Notes: generated by a model not told the origin, from the letters alone. A stretch of 64,000 nt of DNA from Motiliproteus sp. (GCA_026196225.1 JAPHRD010000004.1:1-64000); one strand, 5' to 3'; shown: positions 1 to 9,742, counted from the stretch's first letter. Translations and numbers: made by a program.

Positions 1-140
1 AATCCAGTGGCGACTTGCGAGCGGTACAGGAACTTCTGGGGCATGCGGATATCGCTACCACCCAGATCTACACCCATTTGGATTTCCAGCATTTAGCCGA
101 TGTCTATGACGGTGCCCATCCACGGGCCAGGAAGAAATAA
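1..140 (+). CDS. xerC: Tyrosine recombinase XerC, C-terminal end (5' cut by window)
   Basis: The reading frame that begins at base 3 is open from the window edge to a TAA and encodes the last 45 residues of a tyrosine recombinase. The end of the catalytic domain is visible: [15 protein letters not shown] carries the conserved His of the LGH motif and the nucleophilic Tyr. XerC works with XerD to resolve chromosome dimers at dif. The call of XerC rather than XerD or an integrase rests on the next gene, a YigB-type HAD phosphatase four bases downstream, which is the usual partner of xerC in gammaproteobacteria. The fragment is too short for the ORF track, and its N-terminal part lies outside the window. 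Confidence 0.85.
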   Translation, partial: SSGDLRAVQELLGHADIATTQIYTHLDFQHLADVYDGAHPRARKK

Positions 141-144
141 AGCA

Positions 145-852
145 ATGATCCGAGTTATCACTTTTGACCTGGATGACACCCTATGGGCGGTTGACCCGGT
201 TATCAAAAAAGCCAACCAGACCCTCTATCGCTGGCTTAGTGAGCGAGCACCCGCTTTTACCGAACGCTACCAGATCAGCGACTTCGCAACCCTCCAGCGA
301 CAGGTCGTAGAGCGACACCCCCATTGGGCACACAGCGTTACTGCGATTCGCCTTGGTGTACTGCGCGAGGGATTGATCGCCAGTGGATATCATGGCAGAC
401 AATTAGAGCAGCAAGTTGAACAAGCCTTTGATTGCTTCCTCAAAGCCCGCAACCAAGTCGCTTTCTTCAATCATGCTATCCACATGCTGGACCAGCTTCA
501 CGGACGCTATCAACTGGGAGCTCTCAGCAATGGCAATGCCGATATCGAGCTAGTGGGGCTGGGAGATCATTTCGATTTTTGCTTCAACGCTGACCAGGTC
601 GGCAGCGCCAAGCCCGATCCGCTGATGTTTGAAAAGATGCTGGAATTTACCGGCGCCCAGGCCAATGAAGTTGTCCACGTGGGCGACAATCCCAGTCATG
701 ATATTCAGGGGGCCCACAACGCCGGCGTCTACAGCCTCTGGGTTAATCTTGAGCAGATCAAATGGCCTGGCGGCACACCGGCCACCTTGGAAGTGCAGTG
801 CTTAAGTGAAATTCCTGCGGCAATCTATCGGTTAAACGATCAGCTTACATAA
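145..852 (+). CDS. yigB: HAD-family phosphatase, YigB-like (FMN phosphatase)
   Basis: This is a 235-residue haloacid-dehalogenase superfamily phosphatase. Motif I is FDLDDTLW near residue 7 (nucleophile Asp and acid/base Asp), motif II is the LSNGN serine, motif III is the SAKPDP lysine, and motif IV is GDNPSHD. The ORF track opens at base 100, inside xerC. I chose the ATG at 145 because AGGAAG lies just upstream and the HAD fold starts at once. In E. coli the xerC-linked YigB dephosphorylates FMN and some sugar phosphates, so a role in flavin homeostasis is inferred from family and position. The 3' end overlaps the convergent hemW by 8 bases. Confidence 0.85.
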   Translation: MIRVITFDLDDTLWAVDPVIKKANQTLYRWLSERAPAFTERYQISDFATLQRQVVERHPHWAHSVTAIRLGVLREGLIASGYHGRQLEQQVEQAFDCFLKARNQVAFFNHAIHMLDQLHGRYQLGALSNGNADIELVGLGDHFDFCFNADQVGSAKPDPLMFEKMLEFTGAQANEVVHVGDNPSHDIQGAHNAGVYSLWVNLEQIKWPGGTPATLEVQCLSEIPAAIYRLNDQLT

Positions 853-2020
853 AGATTTCCAGCAGGTCATTTAAGAACAACCTACCTCTAGCACTGGGAG
901 CAAGTCTGTTGGGATCAACCGTCAGCAAATCCAGTGCCCTAGCTTTCTCCAACAAAGGGGCGATATCGTCCAACAAAAGCCCCGTTCGTTGTGCAAAAAG
1001 ATCCGCATCGACACCTCGATAGAGCCGCAGTGCGTTCATCATAAATTCCAACGCTAGGGCATCTGTGTCGATCATCTCAGAGCCCGACAAGTAACCATTA
1101 CCGCTAATCAAACGGCCCAGCGCATCCATGTAGGCTTTCGGCTGGCGTCTTTTCCATCGACGTTCAACGGAACCGGTATCCATATGCGTACATTTCCCAT
1201 GGGCACCCGCACCGATCCCCAGGTAGTCGCCAAACTGCCAATAGTTTAAGTTGTGACGACTCTGTTGCACCGGCTGACTGTAGGCAGAGATCTCGTACTG
1301 CTGGTACCCCGCTTCTGCTAACAGAGCCTGCCCCTGCTGCTGGATCTGCCACAGCGCATCGTCCTCCGGCAACGTTGGTGGCCGGTTATGGAATTCAGTA
1401 TTGGGTTCAATGGTCAGCTGGTACCAGGAGAGATGCCCAGGATTCAGATCGATCGCCTGCTGCAGATCTGCCATAGCCTGCTCCGGTGACTGTCCTGGCA
1501 GACCGTGCATCAAATCAAGATTAATTCGCTGAAAGCCCAGATCTTGCGCGCGCTTGATAGCCTCGACAGCCTCTTCGGCACTATGAATCCTGCCAAGCGC
1601 CTTCAGGCAATTATCATCAAAGCTTTGAATGCCAATAGACAGTCGATTGATTCCGGCTTGCTGAAATGCCTTAAATCGAGCCTGCTCAAAGGTACCCGGA
1701 TTGGCTTCCAGGGTAACCTCTATCGATTCTTCAAAGCCTACCTGCGCCTCCACCTCACTCAGCAGCTGCAGATAGAAATCACCACTGAGCAGGCTGGGGG
1801 TACCTCCGCCGATAAAGATCGAATGCAATCGACGCCCCTGCACCAGCGGTAATTCCTGACGTAGATCCGCCAGTAATGCCTGCAAATATTGCTGCTCCGG
1901 AAGGGTCTCCGGCTGATGATGGGAATTAAAGTCACAGTAGGGGCATTTGCGCACACACCAGGGCACATGCACGTAGATACTCAAGGGCGGTAACTGGATC
2001 CGCCCTGCCACAACATTCAT
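845..2020 (-). CDS. hemW: Radical SAM haem chaperone HemW
   Basis: This 391-residue radical-SAM protein has the CX3CX2C cluster (Cys22, Cys26, Cys29) in VPWCVRKCPYCDF and the HNxxYW signature (HNLNYW, around residue 255) that separates HemW haem chaperones from true oxygen-independent coproporphyrinogen oxidase HemN. HemW delivers haem to respiratory proteins; older annotations call it HemN-like. The ATG follows the rdgB stop directly (TAA then ATG), so translation is probably coupled. It is the last gene of the leftward run metX-metW-DUF4426-rdgB-hemW, which has the same order in Pseudomonas. Confidence 0.93.
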   Translation of the reverse strand: MNVVAGRIQLPPLSIYVHVPWCVRKCPYCDFNSHHQPETLPEQQYLQALLADLRQELPLVQGRRLHSIFIGGGTPSLLSGDFYLQLLSEVEAQVGFEESIEVTLEANPGTFEQARFKAFQQAGINRLSIGIQSFDDNCLKALGRIHSAEEAVEAIKRAQDLGFQRINLDLMHGLPGQSPEQAMADLQQAIDLNPGHLSWYQLTIEPNTEFHNRPPTLPEDDALWQIQQQGQALLAEAGYQQYEISAYSQPVQQSRHNLNYWQFGDYLGIGAGAHGKCTHMDTGSVERRWKRRQPKAYMDALGRLISGNGYLSGSEMIDTDALALEFMMNALRLYRGVDADLFAQRTGLLLDDIAPLLEKARALDLLTVDPNRLAPSARGRLFLNDLLEIFM

Positions 2021-2614
2021 TTAGCGCTGCGCCAATCGTTCGACCAACTGTCGTACCGCCTGACCCCGATGGCTGAGGCTGTTTTTCTGATCCGGAGCTA
2101 GCTCGGCAGAACAGCAGTCCAAGTCAGGAATATAAAACAGCGGATCGTAACCAAATCCATTGCTACCGCGAGGTTCCAGAACAATACGCCCCTCCCAGGT
2201 TCCCTGGCAGATCAGGGGCGTCGGATCCTCAGCGTGGCGCATAAACACCAACAGACACTGAAACCGTGCCGTTCGCTGCTCCTCGGGAAAGGAGCTCAGC
2301 ATACTGATCAGCTTGGCGTTGTTTTTATCGTCGGTGGCGTCGTCACCGGAGAAACGGGCCGAGAAGATGCCAGGCGCTCCGTCCAGCAAGTCGACTTCCA
2401 GCCCGGAGTCATCCGCCAGCGCCGGTAATCCGCTGATTCTACTGGCGTGTCGGGCCTTGATAATGGCATTCTCGACAAAACTAAGTCCGGTCTCGTCAGC
2501 ATCTGGCACATCAAAGCTGGACTGAGGAACCACCTGGTAATCCAGCCCTCCCAACACCTGATTAAACTCGTTCAATTTGCCGCGGTTACTGCTGGCTAAG
2601 ACTATTTTCTGCAT
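2021..2614 (-). CDS. rdgB: XTP/dITP diphosphatase (non-canonical purine NTP pyrophosphatase)
   Basis: This 197-residue protein of the Ham1/RdgB family hydrolyses dITP, XTP and ITP to monophosphates, keeping deaminated purines out of nucleic acids. Visible signatures are the N-terminal SSNRGKLNEF loop, the DDSGLEVDLLDGAPG segment that holds the catalytic Asp and metal ligands, the FGYDPLF motif, and the C-terminal SHRGQAV purine-binding loop. Length is normal for the family. It lies between a DUF4426 gene and hemW on the same strand, with no gap before hemW. Confidence 0.95.
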   Translation of the reverse strand: MQKIVLASSNRGKLNEFNQVLGGLDYQVVPQSSFDVPDADETGLSFVENAIIKARHASRISGLPALADDSGLEVDLLDGAPGIFSARFSGDDATDDKNNAKLISMLSSFPEEQRTARFQCLLVFMRHAEDPTPLICQGTWEGRIVLEPRGSNGFGYDPLFYIPDLDCCSAELAPDQKNSLSHRGQAVRQLVERLAQR

Positions 2615-2648
2615 AAAATCTGTGTAATGTCCTGGAACGTTTTTCCGA

Positions 2649-3092
2649 TCAGTCAGCGTAAAAATGCTGCTTAAAGGTTAAGGAATAAGGTGGTTTGTTT
2701 GGATCAGGCTGCGCGCTTATTTCGAAGCTCAGCATTTCGTCATCGGTAAAGCGAAAACTGGCTATGTAATAGATCGACTCGCCTTCACGGATCTCAGTAA
2801 AGCTCAGATCCCGGCTCTGTCCGATCAGATTTTTTACCGTGCCTTTAACCATCGCTTTAACCGAAGGCTTTTCCTTACCCTCTTTTTTAAGCACGGCAAT
2901 ATTTACTAACGCTCGATACTTACTTCGCTGCAGATCATAAGCACTGGCAACATCCGGCGTGACAAAACTACTATTGAAGGCAACGTAATGCACTTCATAC
3001 TGATCAAACGGTTTAAACTGCTCTGCCTGGGCTATACCAGAAAACCAACTGGTCAGTGTAAAAACCAGAGCAATCAGGATTGATGGGCGCAT
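2649..3092 (-). CDS. DUF4426 domain-containing exported protein
   Basis: This 147-residue protein begins with a typical Sec signal peptide (hydrophobic stretch to about residue 23, ending GIAQA before EQF). The rest is soluble and beta-rich. A strong ribosome site, AAGGAGAAAG, precedes the ATG. Position between metW and rdgB matches the DUF4426 protein found there in Pseudomonas, which is the main basis for the family name. The molecular function is unknown; only a periplasmic location can be inferred. No catalytic motif or cysteine pair stands out. Confidence 0.75.
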   Translation of the reverse strand: MRPSILIALVFTLTSWFSGIAQAEQFKPFDQYEVHYVAFNSSFVTPDVASAYDLQRSKYRALVNIAVLKKEGKEKPSVKAMVKGTVKNLIGQSRDLSFTEIREGESIYYIASFRFTDDEMLSFEISAQPDPNKPPYSLTFKQHFYAD

Positions 3093-3129
3093 GACTTTCT
3101 CCTTATGTGTTCCCTATCGGTTTTCCGAC

Positions 3130-3720
3130 CTATTTAGTAACCCGGTAGATGGCGATTTCACCCAGCATATTGGGCCATAGACGAGTCGACCAACGGTCCC
3201 GATGCTGACTGTCCACCACCGTACGTTCCAGGATATGGATATTCTTCTGCCAACAAAGTGCTTCAAAATCTTTAAAGGTACAGAAATGTATGTTCGGCGT
3301 GTTATACCAAGTATAGGGGAGAAATTTTGATACTGGCATTTTGCCTCTAAATGCCAGATAACCCCGCGCCCGCCAGTGCCCAAAATTGGGAAAGGTGATG
3401 ATACTTTCCTTGCCCACCCGCAACATTTCGTCCAGCACCATATCCGGCCGCCGCACCGTTTGCAGGGCTTGGGTCATAAGTACAACATCAAAGCTGTTAT
3501 CGGTGAAATTGGTCAGGCCCTGATTAAGATCCTGCTGAATAACATTGATACCGGCCTTGATACAGGCGGTAATATCATCGGCATTGATCTCCAGCCCATA
3601 GCCTTGGATACCTCGATTCTCAGTCAGATAGCTGAGCAGTTCGCCCCGACCACAACCCAAATCCAACAGACGGCTACCCGGCTTGATCCACTCCTGAATA
3701 ATTTCCAGATCAGCTCGCAT
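3130..3720 (-). CDS. metW: Methionine biosynthesis protein MetW
   Basis: This 196-residue class I SAM-methyltransferase-like protein has motif [13 protein letters not shown] near residue 20. MetW is the usual partner of MetX in proteobacteria and is needed for full homoserine acyltransferase activity in several species; a methylation reaction has not been shown. Its ATG lies inside the end of metX (11-base overlap), preceded by GAGGAGG, which indicates translational coupling. Length and order (metX-metW) are as in Pseudomonas. Confidence 0.93.
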   Translation of the reverse strand: MRADLEIIQEWIKPGSRLLDLGCGRGELLSYLTENRGIQGYGLEINADDITACIKAGINVIQQDLNQGLTNFTDNSFDVVLMTQALQTVRRPDMVLDEMLRVGKESIITFPNFGHWRARGYLAFRGKMPVSKFLPYTWYNTPNIHFCTFKDFEALCWQKNIHILERTVVDSQHRDRWSTRLWPNMLGEIAIYRVTK

Positions 3721-4882
3721 TGGTAACCTCCTCGCTCTTCTCTACGCTACTAGAGACTCTATCCATATAAGCGTTGAAGATCTCCATATAGCGGGGGATG
3801 GGTATCAGAAAAGCGTCATGTCCCTGAGCGGCTTCAATCTCCGCATAATTAACTGACTTACCTGCCGCAATCAAGGCATCAACAATCTCACGGGATCGCT
3901 GCGGAGAGAATCGCCAGTCGGTGGTAAAAGAAACCACCAGAAACTGGCACGTTGCTTGTGATAGCGCTGCCACCAGATCGTCATCGTAATCGGCTGCAGG
4001 ATCGTAGTAATCCAGCGCTTTGGTCATCAGCAGGTAGGTATTGGCATCAAAGGTCTCGGAGAAGGTCTCTCCTTGGTAGCGCAGATAGCTCTCCACTTCA
4101 AAATCCGCATCGAAATCGTAGCTGAATTTACCCTTACGCAGATCCCGACCAAACTTATCAGCCATCGAGTCGTCGGACAGATAAGTGATATGGCCAACCA
4201 TTCTAGCCAGCATCAGGCCGCGCTTGGGGATGGTCTCCTGCTCGCGATAGCGCCCCTGATGAAAACCGGGATCCTTACTGATGGCTTGCCGGGCCACCTC
4301 GTTGAAAGCGATATTCTGGGCTGACAATTTAGGCGCGGCGGCAATCACCAGGCTGTGCTTGAGCCGATCAGGAAAATCGATCGCCCACTGCATCGCCTGC
4401 ATGCCTCCCAGGCTGCCACCAATCACCGCCGCCCAGCACTGAATACCCAATCGATCCGCCAATCGTGCCTGGCTCACCACCCAGTCCTTCGCCGTCACCA
4501 TAGGAAAGTCGGGGCCGTAGAGCTCACCGGTTTCCGGATTAGTGCTATTGGGGCCGGTACTGCCGTGACAGCCACCGAGATTATTGAGGGCAACTACAAA
4601 AAAGCGATCCGTATCGATCGGTTTGCCTGGACCGACAGCGCTATCCCACCAACCGGGCTTACGGTCGTCCATACTATGGTAGCCAGCCACATGGTGATGA
4701 CCGCTCAAGGCGTGACAGATCAGGATGCCATTGCTGGCAGACTCATTGAGTTCACCGTAGGTTTCTATTATCAAATCGTAACTGGGCAGGGTACGGCCAC
4801 AGACCAGCGGTAAAGGCTTGGCAAAATGTAAGGTTTGCGGCTCTACCAAGCCGACGGAATCTTCAGGAATTGTTTTAGGCAT
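3710..4882 (-). CDS. metX: Homoserine O-acyltransferase MetX
   Basis: This alpha/beta-hydrolase fold enzyme of 390 residues acylates homoserine, the first committed step of methionine synthesis. The nucleophile elbow GGSLGG, the aspartate in TTDWRFSP and the histidine in QGHDAFL form the catalytic triad, and [10 protein letters not shown] with [13 protein letters not shown] are family blocks. The track starts at a TTG at 4894; I prefer the ATG at 4882 ([11 protein letters not shown]), which matches the usual N-terminus. Acetyl versus succinyl donor cannot be decided by eye; Pseudomonas relatives with MetW are succinyltransferases. A metY gene that could use the product lies at 58-59 kb. Confidence 0.93.
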   Translation of the reverse strand: MPKTIPEDSVGLVEPQTLHFAKPLPLVCGRTLPSYDLIIETYGELNESASNGILICHALSGHHHVAGYHSMDDRKPGWWDSAVGPGKPIDTDRFFVVALNNLGGCHGSTGPNSTNPETGELYGPDFPMVTAKDWVVSQARLADRLGIQCWAAVIGGSLGGMQAMQWAIDFPDRLKHSLVIAAAPKLSAQNIAFNEVARQAISKDPGFHQGRYREQETIPKRGLMLARMVGHITYLSDDSMADKFGRDLRKGKFSYDFDADFEVESYLRYQGETFSETFDANTYLLMTKALDYYDPAADYDDDLVAALSQATCQFLVVSFTTDWRFSPQRSREIVDALIAAGKSVNYAEIEAAQGHDAFLIPIPRYMEIFNAYMDRVSSSVEKSEEVTNAS

Positions 4883-4908
4883 GTCGATAACCAAAAGAAC
4901 GCAGAATG

Positions 4909-4956
4909 ACTGTATGTTAAGAGCTAACCGAATATGTCAGTCACATCTCATACAGT
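4909..4956. promoter_or_regulatory. Inverted repeat upstream of metX
   Basis: ACTGTATG at 4909-4916 and CATACAGT at 4949-4956 form a perfect 8-bp inverted repeat with a 32-base spacer in the 208-bp gap between yggT and metX. It could be a pair of operator half-sites or chance. No SAM riboswitch was recognised here. Confidence 0.25.
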
Positions 4957-5090
4957 AACGCAGGGAGCTCAGGGTTCATTATGATCATCTCTATTATGCT
5001 CCGGCCAGCGTCGTTTGGTTACAAAAGCAACGCAAACCAGTTTCTCGATCTGCCTCCGCCACCAGTGCAAAGGCAGTCTTACTGCTAACA

Positions 5091-5633
5091 TCAGTGCAAA
5101 ATTTGGGAGAGCTGCAGCTGTATCACCTGTATCGCCAGAAAGATCAGTATCGGTGACAGATCAAGGCCGCCGATGGGAGGGATCACTTTCCGTGCCAGAC
5201 TGAATACCGGCTCTGTCAGCTGTCCGATCAGTTGAGGCGCCGGATGGTAACTGTTTGGAGCCACCCAACTGACAATCACCGAGGCGATGACGGCGTAGAA
5301 ATAGATATCCAGTACGGTACTCAAGGTACTGACCAAAGCCATCACGATGACAGAAAGCACGTTGGGAAATTGTCCCGCCACCACAAATAGCAACATAAAG
5401 GTGGCAAACTTCACCAAAATAGCCAGTATCAAGGCTGAAAAATCTTTCCCGGCAATCGCTGGGCATACCGCCCGAATAGGCGCGATAGGTACGCTGGTCA
5501 TCTTGGCAACGGCCTGGGAGATGGGATTGTAAAAATCAGCATGGGACATCTGCAGCAGGAATCGTAGTAACACGATAAATGCGTAAAACTCACCCAGTGT
5601 TCTGATGATGAGGCTGAAGGATTCATGTCCCAT
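5091..5633 (-). CDS. YggT family integral membrane protein
   Basis: This 180-residue protein consists of two YGGT repeats, each with paired hydrophobic helices (roughly residues 8-30, 65-85, 95-120 and 155-175). Characteristic phrases are the LLRFLLQMSHADFYNPISQA block with FYNPI and the VSWVAPNS loop. YggT proteins are widespread inner-membrane proteins of uncertain function, sometimes linked to osmotic or ion tolerance. The gene precedes metX in Pseudomonas and follows proC, as here. It is 195 bp downstream of proC and may have its own promoter. Confidence 0.88.
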   Translation of the reverse strand: MGHESFSLIIRTLGEFYAFIVLLRFLLQMSHADFYNPISQAVAKMTSVPIAPIRAVCPAIAGKDFSALILAILVKFATFMLLFVVAGQFPNVLSVIVMALVSTLSTVLDIYFYAVIASVIVSWVAPNSYHPAPQLIGQLTEPVFSLARKVIPPIGGLDLSPILIFLAIQVIQLQLSQILH

Positions 5634-5828
5634 TGTCGCTGTGTCTCCCCGTTGGGCTACTAACCGTTAATTCTGTCTAAACACCTGATTTCATAAAGCT
5701 ATCTTGTTGGCAAAAATCACCGCCCCGTCCGTTATCGCCAGAATCAGGCCTAAGCGCTGGGGCGCTATTTACAGGTTACCTATAATAGGGCCAGGTCTCT
5801 GTCATTTCCACCGTGCTCAGCAAATCCC

Positions 5829-6668
5829 TTAGTCGCTTCCCAACTCTTCAGCCAGACTTTTGGAACGATCCGCACAGGCGACCATCGCTTGATCAAACAA
5901 TCCGCGAATATCTCCTTGCTCGAACGCTTCTACTGCTTTTTCTGTGGTGCCATTAGGGGAGGTGACCCTGCGTCGCAGTTCTGCCACATCCACATCGCTG
6001 GCTTTCGCCATTTTAGCGGCCCCCAGAGCGGTCTGCAGAGTAAGCTGGGTGCTGACGTCGGTGCTGAGCCCAAGTCGCTCTCCGGCCGAAATCATCGCTT
6101 CCATCACCAGAAAATAGTAGGCTGGGCCACTTCCGGAAACAGCAGTCACGGCGTCCAGCTGCTCCTCTTGATCGACCCACAGGGAAATCCCCACCGCACT
6201 CAAAATCTGCTCCGCCTGCTGTTTCTGTGCATCACTGACCTGGCTATTGGCAAACAGGCCACTGGCCCCCGTCTCCACCAAGGCCGGTGTATTAGGCATA
6301 CAGCGAACAATGGCAGTTTCATCTCCCAGCCAGCGTTGCATACTGTCCACCATAATGCCGGCAGCGATAGAGATCACCAGTGCGGGCTTCTGTTCCAGTG
6401 TTGGCTTCAGAGCCTGAGCTACGGTTCCCAGCACCTGGGGCTTTACCGCCAAGACCAACACTTCTGCTTCACTGGCAACCTGCTGATTGTCTTCACTGAT
6501 GGAGATCCCCCAATCGCTAGCCATCTGAGCCAGTTTCTCGGAGGATGGATCTGAAGCCCAGATATTCTTCGGCGGATAATTCTTGGCCAACAAACCTCCA
6601 ATGATGGCTGACGCCATGTTGCCTGCGCCGATAAAACCAATAACCGGAAAATTGCTCTCTGTATTCAC
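5829..6668 (-). CDS. proC: Pyrroline-5-carboxylate reductase
   Basis: ProC makes proline from pyrroline-5-carboxylate using NAD(P)H. The N-terminal Rossmann motif is IGFIGAGNMASAI, and the C-terminal dimerisation domain carries GSGPAYYF and the LRRRVTSPNGTTEKA signature. The ORF track opens at 6791 inside yggS, but the Rossmann fold begins only at the GTG at 6668 (VNTESNFPVIGF), giving 279 residues, the usual family length. The yggS-proC-yggT order is common in bacteria. Confidence 0.93.
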   Translation of the reverse strand: MNTESNFPVIGFIGAGNMASAIIGGLLAKNYPPKNIWASDPSSEKLAQMASDWGISISEDNQQVASEAEVLVLAVKPQVLGTVAQALKPTLEQKPALVISIAAGIMVDSMQRWLGDETAIVRCMPNTPALVETGASGLFANSQVSDAQKQQAEQILSAVGISLWVDQEEQLDAVTAVSGSGPAYYFLVMEAMISAGERLGLSTDVSTQLTLQTALGAAKMAKASDVDVAELRRRVTSPNGTTEKAVEAFEQGDIRGLFDQAMVACADRSKSLAEELGSD

Positions 6669-6708
6669 CTGTGTACCTGCCTGAAATAAAAAATTCGTGA
6701 AGCTAAAA

Positions 6709-7407
6709 TTAGTCGGGGCTGGAGTATTTGCGTGGCCCAAAAATCGCGGTACCAATCCTGACCATGGTCGAGCCTGCGGCGATCGCGGCATCCATATCCT
6801 GGCTCATTCCCATGGATAGGGTATCCAGCTGTGGGTATTTAACTTTTAAGCTGTTCTGCAAAGACTGCAGGCTAGCGAAAGTCTCTCGCTGGTGCTGCGA
6901 ATCCATTCCCGCTTCCGGAATAGCCATTAAGCCACGGATCCGCAGATTGGACAGTGTCTGTAGCTCGGCAAGTAGCGGCTCAACTTGGTCAACAGCGACA
7001 CCGGATTTACTAAACTCTTCGCTGATATTGACCTGGACGCAGACATTTAAAGGAGGCAATCCCGCCGGACGTTGCTTATCCAGGCGGCGGGCAATCTTAA
7101 TACGATCAACACTGTGCACCCAATCGAACAACTCTGCCACCGGGCGGGTCTTGTTAGATTGCAGCGGGCCGATAAAATGCCAACGAATATCCAGCGCCTC
7201 CAGCGCTTCGATCTTGGCAACCGCATCCTGCAGGTAGTTTTCACCAAAATCCTGGATACCCGCCTGATAGGCTTCCCGAACCTCTTCGGCTGGTCGTGTC
7301 TTGCTAACCGCCATTAGGGCCACTGAACCTTGCAAGCGCCCACAACGGCTCTCCGCTTCAGTGATCCGTGTCAAAGTTTGGGATATATTCTCTGCTATGC
7401 TAGTCAT
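6709..7407 (-). CDS. PLP homeostasis protein YggS (PLPBP family)
   Basis: This 232-residue alanine-racemase-fold protein binds pyridoxal phosphate through Lys36 in AVSKTRP. Family blocks are DFGENYLQDA, WHFIGPLQSNK and LSMGMSQDMDAAIAAGSTMVRIG. Members buffer free PLP and influence amino-acid pools rather than catalyse a known reaction. It starts at an ATG divergent from pilT, with 67 bases between the two start codons, so that gap must hold both promoters. It runs into proC with a 40-base gap. Confidence 0.93.
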   Translation of the reverse strand: MTSIAENISQTLTRITEAESRCGRLQGSVALMAVSKTRPAEEVREAYQAGIQDFGENYLQDAVAKIEALEALDIRWHFIGPLQSNKTRPVAELFDWVHSVDRIKIARRLDKQRPAGLPPLNVCVQVNISEEFSKSGVAVDQVEPLLAELQTLSNLRIRGLMAIPEAGMDSQHQRETFASLQSLQNSLKVKYPQLDTLSMGMSQDMDAAIAAGSTMVRIGTAIFGPRKYSSPD

Positions 7408-7474
7408 CAGAATTCAGTAATAATGCTGGGTAACTCACTTTATTTGATTGTCTTTTCAGGGTCCAGAGGGTGCT

Positions 7475-8509
7475 ATGGATATTACCGAACTCTTGACGTT
7501 CAGCGTGCAACAGAACGCGTCTGACCTCCACATTTCTTCCGGTCTACCACCAATGATTCGTGTCGATGGCGATATGCGCCGGATCAAAATGCCATCTCTG
7601 GACCACAAGCAGGTCCATAGCTTGGTGTACGACATCATGAACGACAAGCAACGAAAAGACTACGAAGAGTTCTTTGAAACCGATTTCTCCTTCGAAGTCC
7701 CTGGTTTGGCTCGCTTCCGTGTTAACGCCTTTAACCAGAATCGAGGCGCTGCGGCGGTATTCCGGACCATCCCAACCGACATCCTCAGCATGGAAACCCT
7801 GGGAATGGGCAAAGTGTTCCGAGAGCTGTCCGAGCGGCCCAGAGGCCTGGTGCTGGTTACTGGTCCCACCGGTTCCGGTAAAAGTACCACCCTGGCGGCC
7901 ATGGTGGACTACGTTAACGAAACCCGTAATGACCATATCCTCACCATCGAAGACCCCATCGAATTTGTTCACAACAGTAAAAAATGCTTGGTAAACCAGC
8001 GAGAGGTACACCGCGATACCTTAGGCTTTGCCGAAGCGCTGCGCTCGGCACTCCGAGAAGATCCCGATATTATCCTGGTGGGTGAGATGCGAGATCTGGA
8101 AACAATCCGCCTGGCATTAACTGCGGCCGAAACCGGCCACTTGGTATTCGGCACCTTGCACACTACCTCCGCCGCCAAGACCATCGACCGTGTTATCGAC
8201 GTATTCCCGGCCCAGGAAAAAGATATGGTCCGCTCGATGTTGTCGGAGTCGCTGGAAGGTATTATTTCCCAGACCCTGCTGAAGCGACCCAAAGGTGGCC
8301 GGATAGCGGCCCACGAAATCATGGTAGGCACCCCGGCGATTCGCAACCTGATCCGCGAAGACAAGGTGGCACAAATGTACTCGGCCATTCAGACCGGTGC
8401 TGGCTTCGGTATGCAGACTATGGATCAATGCCTGCAAGATCTACTGAAGAAAGGACTGATTTCTCGAGAAGCTGCGCGAGAAAAGGCCAAAATGCCGCAA
8501 AATTTCTAA
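7475..8509 (+). CDS. pilT: Type IV pilus retraction ATPase PilT
   Basis: This 344-residue hexameric motor powers pilus retraction for twitching motility. Walker A is GPTGSGKSTT, Walker B is DIILVGEMRD, the His box is AETGHLVFGTLHT, and the PilT-specific AIRNLIRE motif lies in the C-terminal part. The track opens at 7448, but the ATG at 7475 (MDITELLTF) follows AGAGGG and matches the family start. It is divergent from yggS and is followed 58 bases later by pilU, as in Pseudomonas. Confidence 0.96.
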   Translation: MDITELLTFSVQQNASDLHISSGLPPMIRVDGDMRRIKMPSLDHKQVHSLVYDIMNDKQRKDYEEFFETDFSFEVPGLARFRVNAFNQNRGAAAVFRTIPTDILSMETLGMGKVFRELSERPRGLVLVTGPTGSGKSTTLAAMVDYVNETRNDHILTIEDPIEFVHNSKKCLVNQREVHRDTLGFAEALRSALREDPDIILVGEMRDLETIRLALTAAETGHLVFGTLHTTSAAKTIDRVIDVFPAQEKDMVRSMLSESLEGIISQTLLKRPKGGRIAAHEIMVGTPAIRNLIREDKVAQMYSAIQTGAGFGMQTMDQCLQDLLKKGLISREAAREKAKMPQNF

Positions 8510-8567
8510 CCGTCTAAAAGCACAGATGCTACATTAATAAAATACGGATTATGGATGAGGTCGGTCA

Positions 8568-9719
8568 GTGGATTTTACACAACTCCTTAAAGTGATGGTC
8601 GAGCGGGATGCCTCTGACCTATTTATTACCGCAGGCGCACAGCCCAGCATCAAGGTTGACGGGACAGTTAAGCCCCTCACCCGTGATGTACTCTCAGCCC
8701 GCCAAGCCCGCGCGCTGACCTATAGCACCATGAATGACGCTCAGCAGAGCGAGTTTGAGGCCAACCATGAGTGCAATTACGCTATCAGCGCACCGACAAT
8801 CGGCCGTTTCCGGGTAAGTGCTTTTTTCCAGCGTAATTCCCCCGGCATGGTGTTGCGCCGGATTCAAACTCATATTCCAGATATGGAAACCCTGGGACTG
8901 CCCGCCGTGGTAAAAGATCTGGCGATGTCCAAACGGGGGCTGATCCTCTTTGTCGGTGGCACCAGTACCGGTAAGTCTACCTCTCTAGCATCGATGATCG
9001 ATTACCGAAACGATAGCAGTAAGGGCCATATCATCTGTATTGAGGACCCGATCGAATATATCCACGATCATAAAAACTGCATCATCACCCAGCGTGAAGT
9101 GGGCATCGATACCAACAGTTTTGAGATAGCCCTGAAAAACACCCTGCGCCAAGCACCCGATGTTATTTTGATGGGTGAGATCCGAAGCCGCGACACCATG
9201 GGATACGGCCTGCAGTTTGCCGAAACCGGCCACCTGTGTTTGGCAACCTTGCACGCCAACAATGCCAACCAGGCACTCGACCGAATTATCAGTTTCTTTG
9301 ACCCGGAACATCACAATCAAATGTGGATGGACCTGTCGCTAAACCTGAAAGCCATTGTGGCCCAACAACTACTTCCCACCACCGATGGTAAAGGCCGAGT
9401 CGCCGCCGTCGAAGTACTGCTCAACTCCCCTCTAGCATCGGACCTGATCCGTAAGGGCAATGTCCACGAGCTGAAGGAGCTGATGAAGAAGTCCACCAAC
9501 ATAGGTATGCAGACCTTCGATCAGCATCTGTTTAAACTGTTCGAAGATGGCAAAGTTACCTACGAGGATGCCCTGGCCCACGCAGACTCTGCCAACGACC
9601 TGCGCCTGATGATCAAACTTTCTGCCGAAGCCAATCCCAAGCTGGCCGAGCAAATAAAGTCCCAGGAAGACAACGATATGTTTTTTCTTCAGGAAGAGGA
9701 CGACTACCTCAACGTCTAG
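8568..9719 (+). CDS. pilU: PilT-dependent accessory retraction ATPase PilU
   Basis: This 383-residue PilT paralogue has Walker A GGTSTGKST, Walker B DVILMGEIRS and His box AETGHLCLATLHA. It lacks the AIRNLIRE motif of PilT and has an acidic C-terminal tail (QEEDDYLNV), as PilU proteins do. PilU assists PilT under load and does not retract alone in species where this was tested. The start codon is GTG preceded by GAGGT. The gene ends before a bidirectional terminator shared with pyrC'. Confidence 0.94.
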   Translation: MDFTQLLKVMVERDASDLFITAGAQPSIKVDGTVKPLTRDVLSARQARALTYSTMNDAQQSEFEANHECNYAISAPTIGRFRVSAFFQRNSPGMVLRRIQTHIPDMETLGLPAVVKDLAMSKRGLILFVGGTSTGKSTSLASMIDYRNDSSKGHIICIEDPIEYIHDHKNCIITQREVGIDTNSFEIALKNTLRQAPDVILMGEIRSRDTMGYGLQFAETGHLCLATLHANNANQALDRIISFFDPEHHNQMWMDLSLNLKAIVAQQLLPTTDGKGRVAAVEVLLNSPLASDLIRKGNVHELKELMKKSTNIGMQTFDQHLFKLFEDGKVTYEDALAHADSANDLRLMIKLSAEANPKLAEQIKSQEDNDMFFLQEEDDYLNV

Positions 9720-9742
9720 ACCCAGGAAACATCGCCCATAAA

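Noticed and set aside
1-140. Prophage or integron integrase at the left edge
   Set aside because: The fragment is a tyrosine recombinase end, but the adjacent yigB-type gene marks it as chromosomal xerC. No phage genes or att repeats are nearby.
8940-8990. Possible degenerate Walker A in PilU
   Set aside because: GGTSTGKS still fits GxxxxGK[ST], so there is no evidence of inactivation.
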